Origin: Triplophysa rosa
Lineage: Eukaryota; Chordata; Actinopteri; Cypriniformes; Nemacheilidae
Reading direction: 5' to 3'
DNA: 64,000 nucleotides
NCBI RefSeq assembly: GCF_024868665.1
Contig: NC_079898.1
Span: forward strand, 25,905,358 to 25,969,357
Positions 1 to 12,000 of the stretch are shown here, piece by piece (position 1 is the stretch's first letter; each line of letters begins with the position of its first letter). The position numbers and the translations under genes are program-made. The notes under the pieces were generated by a model, which saw nothing but the letters and a program-made list of their open reading frames with translations, ran no database searches and was not told the DNA's origin.

Positions 1-42
1 CCGGTCACCGACACAACGCTGAGGTTCTGCTGGCTGAGATCG
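1..42 (+). CDS. anapc1: anapc1 exon 1 of window (partial at window edge)
   Basis: The window opens inside an exon. After two bases of a split codon it reads GHRHNAEVLLAEI and ends one base into the next codon; the donor is gttagt at 43. The missing two bases come from the next exon (G|GC), giving the conserved junction AEI-GRPPGPEM. The true 5' end of this exon is outside the window. Confidence 0.88.
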
Positions 43-3000
43 GTTAGTTTTGTCTGCGGTGTTTGATGTGAATGAAAAGATTTGCAGTTGATTTTTCTTA
101 ACTTTTCTTAAGGTTTTTTTTGGCGTTTTGCACTCTGATTTACAGCCTGAATCGATCTCAGAGATCCCTCCCTTGACTCAAATTTCGCATGAGAATTAAA
201 GTTTAGTTGAACTTGAGGATCATTCATAGTACACAGTGACATTTTCATGTTTAAACCTGCAATTGGTAACTTTGCATCTCTATCGCCATCTTTGTTTGAA
301 ACGTGAAGTTGCAAGTTACTTATCTCTAGTACTTATCTCTTCTTTTTTAAGAACATTTTCGATGAAATCTTACACGACTGCTTAAATTGTGAATCATTCG
401 TATAAGCTTACTTTTGGGAATCGAGGAAAGATAAGACCGTTTTCAGACTGGCTTCTTATGTTATATATTTTGAAACCTTTGTAATGGAATTGTGCAGACG
501 TGCTCAAATTTGCTGGTACCCTTACAGCTCATTGAAATAATGCTTCATTCCTCTTAAAGAGTGATGAAATTAAAAGCGATTGTGTCATGTATACTTGCAT
601 GCCTTTGGTATGTCATAGAATAAAGCAAAGAAGCTGTGGAAGAGATTAATTATTGCTTATTCTACAAAGATATTCTAAAATGGCCTGAACACATTTGTTG
701 GTAGCCCTTAGAAAAGATAATACATAATTGGATTGTAGTGTTATTTCAAACTAATTCGTTTCTTTAATTAGTATCACACATGTATCACACGTCTTGTAAT
801 CAGTCATTCAGCCTATTTAAACGGAGAAAAGTCGTCACTGTGCTGTTTGGTATCATTGTGTGCACCACACTGAACATGGACCAGAGAAAGCAAAGGAGAG
901 AGTTGTCTGAGGAGCTCAGAGAGAAAATAATAGACAAGCACGGTAAAGCTAAAGGCTACAAGACCATCTCCAAGCAGCTCGATGTTCCTGTGACAACAGT
1001 TGCAAATATTAATAAGAAGTTTAAGGTCGAATAGTAGAAAAAGAACCAAGGATAACTGCCAAAGAGATACAGGCTGAACTCCAAGGTGAAGGTACGTCAG
1101 TTTCTGATCGCACCATCCGTCACTTTTTGAGCAAGAAGAAGACCCAGGAGAACTCCACTTTTGAAAGAAAAACATAAAAAAGCCAGACTAAAATTCATAT
1201 TGACAAGCCACAATCCATCTGGGAGAATGTCCTTTGGACAGATGAGTCAAAACTGGAGCTTTTTGGCAAGTCACATCAGCTCTATGTTCACAGAGGGAAA
1301 AATCAAGCTTTCAAAGAAGTGAACAGCATACCTACAGTGACACATGGAGGAGGCTGGGTTATGTTTTGGAGGATGTACGCTGGAGCAGTTCGCTCAGGAG
1401 GAGTGGGCCAAACTACCTGTTAACAGGTGCAGAAGTCTCATTGAGAGCTACAGAAAACCTTTGCGTGCAGTGATCGCCTCTAAAGGTTGTGCAACAAAAT
1501 ATTAGGTTAGGGGTCCCATCCTTTTCGTCTCATTTGTTTTATTATTTACAATATTATGTTGATTAACAAATCAAAAGCTAAGTCTGATTTCTATTAAATA
1601 TGGACTAAACAATGGTGTATGCCAATTGCTTTTGTCAGTTTCAAGTTATTTCAGAGAAAATTGTGCGTTCTTCGTTTTTTGTGGAGGGGTACCAACAAAT
1701 TTGAGCACGTCTGTACATGGGTCAAAGACGTTAAGGTGTCCCCATCAAAATAAATTTACGAAAGTGATTTTATGTCCACAGAAAGCACATTAAATGTAAG
1801 TAAGACGTCTACTTTATGGTTTCAGCTAAGTTTTTGAAGAATAAAATGTCAAAATTCGGTTGAAATAGTGTTACATCGTCATTCAGTGTAACACAATATT
1901 TATGTATAAATACAAACAACATGCTTATTCTGACTTGTACATATTAAAATATATAAAAGAATAAGGGAGCATATTACATTTTATTGTGCTTTGAATGAGT
2001 AAAAATTCTTACTGACAAAACCTAGGATAGCGGCAAACGTAAAAAAAGTTAAATTACAACTAATTAGCATTTGGGGTGAAAGTCATTAGTCTTTTGATAT
2101 GTCATAAATTGAGTTTTTGTTGTAAATATGCCTGACGAGATTTGTAACACTGAATGACATTTAGTGGGCATCTTCTGTAAATCAGTGAAAAATGTATATT
2201 TATTTTTTGCTCAGAAAAACAAAAATGCAATTAAATTAAACAGAAAACTTTTTCTTTTTTTTTTTAACAACAACAATTTAAAGCGGTATTACACTTAAAC
2301 CCTTTTCCCTCTTTGACCCACATATATTATACAAATATGAGTTTTTATTCCAGTAAACAAATGCTGTCAGTTTAATATTGAATTAAATTGTGTTTTATAG
2401 AGTCTGTAACAGTATGTGTGTGTTGTTGTCTAGGCCGTCCACCGGGTCCTGAGATGGAGTATTGTACAGACAGAGAGTCTTACTCTCTAGCAGCGGGGTT
2501 GGCGCTCGGCATGGTCTGCCTTGGGGTGAGACGCACACATTTTTGTGTGTGTACGTTTTCTGAAGGTTTTTCTGTGTTGTCACACAGTAGCAGGTCATTT
2601 TATGTTTGCTTTAATGTTATTAGTACTTTACATAAAAACTTACTGTTCTTGTTTTTACACGTATACTTCGCGTCACACACTATATATATTTTTTGTCACT
2701 TGCATGCAATGCGATCTTTTCAAAGTGCAACTTCTGGAAAGACCTTTGTAATGTTTCAAGTGTAAATCAGAACTCATTGAACGTCTGCTGGCGTGTGAGA
2801 TATTGTTTGTGTGTATCAGTGAGAAGCAGATGTCCGAGTAATTCCCACGCTGATCCTGCTGTTTTCTGTCTTCCAGCACGGCAGTAATCTGATCGGGATG
2901 ACCGACCTCAACGTCCCCGAGCAGCTCTATCAGTATATGGTGGGAGGACATCGCCGTGCTCATGCAGGCATCAACAGAGAGAAGCACAAGTCTCCCAGCT

Positions 3001-6000
3001 ATCAGATCAAGGTGGAAAAACTCACCTGTGCTTTGCGTGCGACACAGCTTTCATCAGTGAACCTTATAGAGAAATATCTCAAACGAAATGCCAAATGCAC
3101 ACACTGTTTAAAAAGGAAACCGTGTTCATGTGTGATTTCTAATATCATGTGTGATGTGTGTGAAGGAAGGTGACACTATCAACGTGGATGTGACCTGTCC
3201 TGGTGCAACGCTCGCCCTAGCCATGATCTACCTGAAAACTAATAACAGGTGAGGCGTTGTTTGTATTTATAACACGTTCTGTTCAGTTTCACATCTGCAG
3301 CACACAACGGCCTTATATTAAAAATTCACCATGCCATAACTGCACAAATGTCCCTTCACCTGTCACCAACTAACACTAGCAAGTGGCATGAATTTCTCTT
3401 GAATGTTATGTAATAGCTGTTGAAAAGGGAAGAGAGCCTTTAATGTCATGGACCGACTTCCTCTTTCAGTAGCCACTACATGAGAAAACGTGATAGAAAG
3501 TGATGCTTGTCTTCAGTTTTATGAGGTTGGCAATAGGGCGTCACAATATCGAAGAAGAATGAAGTATGCTACAACTTGTTATTCAATGCAACAGGCTTAG
3601 ATTTATTTCATTTTAAAACTACATTCAAAAACGGAAAGTTCTGACCAGCATGCGTGTTTCACATTCTTTCCGGGAAAGAAAAGCATTAGACTCTCTGTAC
3701 CTTTGGCTATACATAACTTTTTTAAATATGAAATTACAGGTTCTGAAGCAGTAAAATTCGCTCGTCTCATTGCGTCTGGTCAGGACACGGTGTCAGAATT
3801 CAAAAAGAACACATTGCATATGCTGCAAGTCTCTGGAGAAGATCATCTCATCTGTGTGAAAAAGAGCAGTACTTCATTCACCTGTTCTGACATTCACACC
3901 TGTCCCTCTGGACTCTTGCAGGTCTATAGCTGATTGGCTGAAAGCTCCTGACACCATGTTCCTGCTGGACTTCATCAAACCTGAGTTTCTGCTGTTGAGG
4001 GTGAGAGGGCCGGCAGAAGGTCGATCTGACCTCGGGGCTCACAAGGACTTGCACATTAACACCTCATTTTGGGTTCAGTCACACTTTTTACCCAGCGGGG
4101 CTGCGGATGTGCTTATGGTTTACGAGGGCTTTAAAGGCCACATGGGGTCGTTAGAGGACAACTTTAATGTACTTGTTAACTAACAGGATCCAAAGTTCTT
4201 TTTTTGGCCAACAGACTATGCTTACGTAGACAGTATTTGTAGTTTTCCAGATATACTTGATGCTGCAGTTAGAAATCTTTCTTCATTCTCCTTGTTTTGG
4301 TGCTTGTGATTTGTTTCTTTGTTGTTATCATTTTATTACCGACTTTTTACTTGTGTTTAACAGGTGCTTTACTGTGCATTCACACCGCCGCCGTCGAGAG
4401 CGTCAAAGTGGCATTTTTCATTTTCAGTGTGAGCCGGCAGCGGCGTGTCTTGGCTGTTGGGGCGTCAGGGAGAGTTGAAATCCAGAGAACACAGCCTTGT
4501 AAACTAGCGCCAGAGCGTCCACGAATCTTTCTACAGCGTTGTTGGCAGGGCGGCCAGAGCGATTTTTGACGCGCTCGACGGCGGCGGTGTGAACGTACAG
4601 TTAGGAACAGTGTTTACTACATTCAGAAGTGAAGGAAACAAACTTTACAAACTTCCTTGCAAACATTTTTCTTTGGATAAATCAACATCAAATGTTTATT
4701 GATGTGTAAAAGTGTTTTCGTTGTTTCTCCAGACGCTGGCCAGATGTCTGATCATGTGGGATGAGATCTTTCCCAGTACAGAATGGGTGAAAAGTAACGT
4801 TCCTCAGGTACGCCGCAGGGACTCGTTGAACTTCACACTCTTGCATTCTGTTACTGTTTGGCTTTTCAATAGAGGAAGCTGACCGTGTAGCCTCAGGTCA
4901 TTGTTTCGTTTCCTCTCTACCCGGTAAAGTTCATAAGCCTGTCAGGCATTTAGCAATAGTACTGGTGCAAAAGAAGGAACTGGGTTTGCTCACTGCAGCT
5001 GTCGCGGACGGTCGTGGTGATGTCTTTTAATTCACCCTGTTCCGGTTGTTTTATGTGCAGTTTATTCTAGTCTGCTCGTAAAATCACCCAGATTGAATGT
5101 GTTCACAGAACTTCAGATATAGACTCGAGACAACCTGGTGAAATATTTTGGTTAGAGTTTTCATTTATATTTCAAAAGTCGGATATGATAAGAACATCAC
5201 AAACTGTCTGTGATGTGTTCCTGTAGCCGAAGTATCCAAGTTCAACTCCCGGGGAATGAGTAGACTGATAAATTGTAACTTTTTGGGGGTTAAAACTAAA
5301 ATCTGATTTTGAGCAAGTATATAAAAAACCAGTCTCCTTACTTTACCCTGATTCAGTCACAAAGGTAAGCATATAATACTGATTCATACGTTGAGCTCAT
5401 AGACCCTCATAGATTAGAGACGAACATGTACGTAGCGTCCGTGACATCACCCGTAGGTTTGGGAAGAGCAATTTTGAAGCCTAAAGTGGGCGGAGCCGGC
5501 CGTCGCCATCTTGGCAGCGCTTCACCATGCATCTCTCCCGGTTAATCGAAAATGTGGGTGGAGCTGAGGTGCCTGGTTGGTGAAACCACCTGTCACTCAA
5601 CTTAACTACGCATAATTTTAAGGCTTAATATAATTTAAATGGACGAGTTATAAAAATGTTTTACCTCCCCACAGTTGTCATGAAGGGCAAAATTAGCTAC
5701 ATAGACTAAAATCATTTTTTGTACCATGTTTTTTTCTGCTATAAGGTTGGACATAACACGGGACTCAATGAGATTCTGCCCCCTTTTGGAGCGGCCAGTC
5801 AATGAATTGCAGTTTAAGTCACTTCCGTGTTGGTTTAACGAGAGTTTAGCGCCATTTGACTTGAGCAGCACATGAAGTCGCCTGTAATTTTATGTTCCAC
5901 TAATACTGAGGCCGACATTACACATTTTAATGCACTTGTGAATAAAATTTCAAAGCTGATTGGTCTGTGCCTATTCAAAGATGTCAAACACAATTCTGTC

Positions 6001-9000
6001 ACTTTTAATGTAGATACACATCCGAACTACTGTGATTAGTGCTGTGTTATGTTTTCAGATAATACAAGAAAACATCAGAAACCAGGAGCAGACGGCCGTC
6101 TCTGAAGATCTCAACTTGGAGACCTTAGTGTAAGTCACATTGTCGTCTCACAATCTCCTTCTTAAATGAATTTCAGTTGATAGTTTTTTGGATCTGTTAA
6201 ATGTAATAGAAACATCTGATGTTTTTTCTACAGACAAGCTCATGATTACATAATCGCTGGAGGCTGTCTGGCCGTTGGCTTCCGGTTTGCTGGGTCTGCA
6301 AATTCAGACGCTTTTGAATGCCTGGTAAGAGAACGCAAGCGGAATCATGGATTTTTCACCACTATAGTAAATGATTTCATTGTATTTTTTCTCCGCCACT
6401 GATGTTTTTAGTACACATTCGCCCGTAACTTCATGCAGTGTCTGACCACCTCAACAGTTACCGTGGTAAGCAGTTCCAGTCTTCATTAAATCCACTTTGA
6501 TGAACTCATGAATGTATGCTCACACAACTTTGTTTCATGTGTTTGGGGATGTCCAGACGGGCCCGTATAACCTGCAGACGTGTCTGAGTATGGTCCTTCT
6601 GGCCATTTCCATGGTGATGGCCGGTTCGGGAGACTTGAAAGTGTTGCAGCTGTGTCGTTACCTCCACAAGCGCACCTTTGGCGAGATGAACTACGGCTTC
6701 CACATGGCCCATCACATGGCTCTGGGTCTGCTCTTCCTGGGCGGTGGGAGGTAAGTTTCATCTGCATTCTACTGTAATCGTTATCCCATTGCGTGAAATG
6801 CACAAAACTGATGTCAGATGGCTCATTCATGTTGAAAAGTGGATTGAATATGATTCAGGATAGCCATCAATGTGCACAGAATCCCTGTACCTGGTTTTAC
6901 TTTACTCGTTGTGAAAATAATATATTAAAGCAGTAGTTCACTTTAAAATGAACATTTCATGATCATTCATCCACTCACATGTCATACAAGCCGTCCGTGT
7001 GTTTATTTCTTCTGTCGAAAACAAATTGAGGCTTTTGAGGAAAGCTTTCCAGGGGTCTTCTCCATATAATGCACTTCAACAGGCGGCTGTTGGTTAAGGT
7101 CCAAATTTCCGCTTCATCGCAGCTTCAAAAGGCTCTAAACTACACCAGCCGATGAATAAGGGTGTTGTCTTGAGAAATGATTGGTCATTTTCCAAGAAAA
7201 CAAAAAATGTTATACTTTTTAAACATAAATATAAGGATTTCTCTGCCTCGGAGGTCCTCCAGGATGCGCTTCCACGACTTCCGTATCGTGTAATCACATT
7301 GGAAAGGTCACGTGTTTGTTTTCGACAGAAGGAATAAACACACGGATGGCTTGTATGAGATGTGGGTGAGTGAATTATCATGAAATTTTAATTTTAAAGT
7401 GAACTACTATAAACAATGCTTTTTATTACTTTTACATTTTATTGTTTTTTTTAATAGTTTTTTTACAGTTTATAGCATTTTTAAATTGCAGTTTTATTAG
7501 TTGTTTTAAAGTGGATTTATGGATGGGTTTGACCTTAATTAATCTCACCAATATTTTCTTCCTTTAATAGCATCAAGTTATTTACAGTAACTAAAGATAT
7601 TACTTGTAATAGAAACAGGATAAAATATACAGCCGCAGAAAAAATTAAGAGACCTATCCAAATGTTTATTTAATAATAATTTCTAGATGTATTCTGGTCA
7701 TTCCAGGCAAATTTCTGTTGAATTTCAACAAAATCAAACCGCAGGAGTGACATAAAGTCATCCAACAGCAATGTGAAAGACTGACAGCATGACAAGACAC
7801 ATGGAAACTGTGATCAAAATCCAGGTCATCACATAAAAAAACATATTAGAACTTTTCCTAAATACATGTAGAAATATGACTGTTGTATTGGTTAAAAGTG
7901 AATCTGAACTTGTTTTCAGAGCATCTTTTCTGTTATTTTCACCTGTTTCTCCAGTTTTCATTTTCTGCAAATAAATGCAAACAGAAACAATATTTTTATT
8001 TGAAATGTGGGAGAAATATTGTTAGAAGTTCATAGAATGAAACAAAAATGATCATTAACCAAAACACACACCTAGAAATAGTACATTAAAGTCCCAGTGA
8101 AATTAAAAATGACAATGCCTATTTTTTCATGAAAGTTTGCAGCGTTTATTGTAAATGCACAAATAAAATATTGTTAATAATACACAAATATAATTATAAT
8201 TTTGGTCAGTGTAGTTGATCAATGTGGGTCATTCTCTTTTTAAAATTTGTGTGCCCTCATAATCTGTAGTTAAAATCTAAAAATGCACTTCTGTCCTGTA
8301 ATGACGATCCGTCTTAGATGATGCAAGTTAGACGGCTTGGGCGGAGCATCCGTTAACTCCTCCCCTTCAACTGTCAGTCTGCTGCCAGTTCCATTTCAAA
8401 ACGCAACGGCTGTTTTTATACATCCAATCAAATCGCAGAGAAATTCCATTTCACTCGAAAATGCATCAAAATACGGTTCACGGGGACTTTTCTTCCCTGA
8501 GGCTGTATACTGTGTTTATAATAATAAAAACATGAGAATTGTAAAATGCAGTGTATAATAGAATACTTGATACTATAATATGCTTTATATCTTGAGACTA
8601 TTATGCATGTAAGCTTTTTTCAGCTTTGTTTAGCTCATCTGATTTGAAGTGATACATCAGCATTTGGCCATACAAAGCATGAGAACAAGCCAGTTCAGTT
8701 AATGCTATTTAAAGCCATTTTTATCCATTGTCTTGATCTATTTCAGGACATTCTAAGAGCCTTTGTAACACTTTTCCTGTGCTACGGGCTTTACTGCCCA
8801 ACCGACGCCTTTATCTTGACCCCTCGCTCTGTTTTTGCTTCAGTAATGCATTACAATGACCACACACGCATTCAGTCCTGCAAATGGTGGACGCCACCCT
8901 AGTTAAGAATTTTGTTTATAAAACCTCAGTAGATATGAGAAAATGCAACATAACAAGTGTGGTAAAATGAGCAGCGGGTGGGTTTAAAATCAACTGAAGT

Positions 9001-12000
9001 GACCTGCCGTCAGGTCAATGAAAGTCACAGCGAGAGCCTCTTCTGTCCATCAGAAGCGGTCGAGTAGACTCTTCAGCTCGCCTGTTATTTCAAGTGAGGC
9101 CTTTGGAAGAGCGCAAATAGCGCCGTTGAACAATAGATGACCAATTTTCTCCCTCGCTAGACAATTGAATATCTTCTGTGTGTGTTCTTTGTTTAATTTG
9201 CGCTAAATTTCTGACGTCGGCTCTCCTGCATTGTTCATTGCAGGAGAGCTGATCCCAATCGAGATACAGCAGCTGTTGTGGTGACGTGTGTTTTTGATAG
9301 ATGAATGTTGACTGTATTTGTACAGGTACACCCTCAGCACTTCCAACTCGGCAATTGCTGCTCTCCTTTGTGCACTTTATCCTCATTTTCCTGCTCACAG
9401 TACAGATAACAGGTAAACACACACTAATCTCTCAATCTTCCAATGAGAGAAAATAGTCATCATGCTCATTTCTGAGGAAAACCACTTTCACTATGACTGG
9501 AAATGACACTTGTTACTCAGAATCGGGCTTGTGTCTGATCGACGTGATGTTGAAGGGATAGTTCACCCAAAAACCTGTCATGTGTGACTCGTCGATCAGT
9601 TCGTTCATTTTTTGTAATGCTTTGTGTTCAGCGTGCTTCTAATAAAGTGTCCGAATGTATTTCTGAGGCCACTGTACAAGACAAACATCTTAAAGGGACA
9701 GTTCACCCAAAAATGAAAATTCTGTCATCATTTACTCACCTTCGAGTTGTTCCAAATGTGTATAAATGTCTTTGTTGTGATGAACGCAGAGAAAGATATT
9801 TGGAAGAATGCTTGTAACCAGACAGATCTCGCCCCCATTGACTCCCATAGTAGGAAAAAAACAACGGTCGTCAAAAGTGCCCCGAACTGTTTGCTGGCCT
9901 ACATTCTTCAAAATGTCTTCTTTTGTGTTCAACAGAACAAATAAAAGTACTTTTTCCTACTATGGGAGTCAATGGGGGCGAGATCTGTCTGGTTACAAGC
10001 ATTCTTCCAAATATCTTTCTCTGCGTTCATCAGAACAAAGACATTTATACAGATTTAGAACAACTCAAAGGCGAGTAAATGATGACAGAATTTTCATTTT
10101 TGGGTGAACTGTCCCTTTAAGATGTTTGTCTTGTACAGTGGCCTCAGAAATACGTTTGGACACTTTATTAGAAGCACGCTGAACACAAAGCATTATAAAA
10201 AATGAACGAACAGATTCCTTCTTTGGTAAAGACGAAACACACCTGACAGGTGTCTGGTGGATAGGTTTGGGTCTCAGATAGGATGTGATTTATTTCGTGG
10301 TTTTTAAACAGATGTTTGTGGTGTTCTCTGTAGGTATCACCTCCAGGCTTTGCGTCACCTGGCTGTGCTGGCGGCAGAACCCCGTCTCTTGGTGCCTGTG
10401 GACGTGGACACCATTAAACCCTGCTATGCTCTGCTAGATGTCACCTATAAGGTGTGTGTTACTCAGGTTTGAGTTGCCTTTTTTTTCAGGCTAATCCAAC
10501 ACAACACCATGGGTGGCTTCCTGGGTTTGGCACTTTACAATACTTTTCTTGTTTTAACTCGTTGATGTTATGCATTACAACTAGAGGTGCACCGATTTAC
10601 CGGCCAGATATCGGAATCGGACGGTTTTTCGTATGATCGGCCGGACCGGTGACCGGCCGGTCAGTCTCACGTCTCGCCAATTCCAAGCCGATCTTCTGTT
10701 GCCCGTGATGCGGGCAAGAACGTCACAGCCGTCAGTACACTCAAAGCCGCAAGTAAACATGTAAACGTGCACGCGCACAGCCTGTCTTTCACGGCTCGTT
10801 TATACTCGCATGTGTCTCTCGCTGCTCTGTCTACATGGAGTATGTATGCTAACAGTGATGCTATTAGCATCATGCTAAACTCTGACACATGCTAAACTCA
10901 TGTTGAAGTCGTTCACTCTGTGTAAAACCAATGTAAATTCCATTCAACCTGATTGCTTGTCTTACGTTAAAACTGTGGTCAGTTCACCTAGGTAAAATGA
11001 CATTCAACACGACTTCTACTTGTTTTTAAAAATCCAAAATATAAAAAAATGAATAAATCAACCAATATATGTGATATATATCTGATTGAGTTCTTTACTA
11101 ACACAAAAAACTGCAAATACATCTTTAGAGTAGAATTCACTCATAAGATTTTTAACTTTTTTATTGAAGTTGCAGCAAAAATCAACCCACTTCTTTTAAT
11201 CCTACAGACACAAGATAAAGACAATTTATTTTACATTTCAGAAAAAATGAAATAAAGCAATGTTAGTTTCATAAACGGAAACAGATGGAATAAAGTTGAA
11301 GTATTTTATTGTTATCTTAGACTTTTGTGAGATGAGTACAAAAATGAAAAAGGTAAATTAAGTGACATGTTTAGTTATATTTTATTTTATTTTCAGTCAC
11401 AGAGTTCTTCAATTTAAGAGTTGTTTGGGGAAGATTCGGTAATTTAATGCAGCTTGGAGAACTACATTTATGGAAATTTGGGGAAATTGTAACGTTCAAT
11501 CATTTATGTAATGAAAATAAAAAAAATGTGCATTAAAGAAAAGTTCATATGGTTTTATATACAGTATACTGTCAATTATAGTTTGTGGATAGAAAATCGT
11601 AATCGGCAGGTTTCGGAAACCGGAATCGGCAAAGAAAATTGCAATCGGTGCATCTCTAGTTACAACCTTTTGCATACCGAGCATTTGAACACTTTATTTG
11701 ATGTTTAAGACAAATATGTGAGATTGTTTCACGTTGACTTTATAATGATTGTACCTTGTGATTGAGGAGTTTAGCAAATCAAGTACACACATGTGTTATC
11801 TTTTGAAGTCCTGAAACCACAGTGATGAATGAAGCGTGTGTTTGTCTGCACATTCTTCTGTGATAAACACAGTGCAGGACTGTTGAATGTTGACCGCTCC
11901 CCCCTTCGGTGCTTTGAAGAGGATTCATCTTTTCAATTAAACGCCGACAGCCAAAGAAGAGAACAAGCTGTTCCCGGCGATTACAAAGACGCCTCTGCTT

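Noticed and set aside
813..1175. 120-codon minus-strand frame at 813-1175
   Set aside because: Antisense shadow of the Tc1 transposase relic.
2898..3173. 91-codon open frame starting at an ATG in anapc1 exon 3
   Set aside because: It is exon 3 reading into intron 3 and ends by frameshift in exon 4; protein homology supports splicing at 3011/3166.
6486..6830. 114-codon minus-strand frame opposite anapc1 exon 10
   Set aside because: Antisense shadow of a conserved coding exon.
9808..10107. 99-codon frame, with similar frames at 15414-15731, 40837-41166 and 56082-56426
   Set aside because: The same peptide-like strings (YLSLRSSEQR, DDRIFIFG) recur on both strands because they translate the palindromic transposon family; there is no conserved protein.
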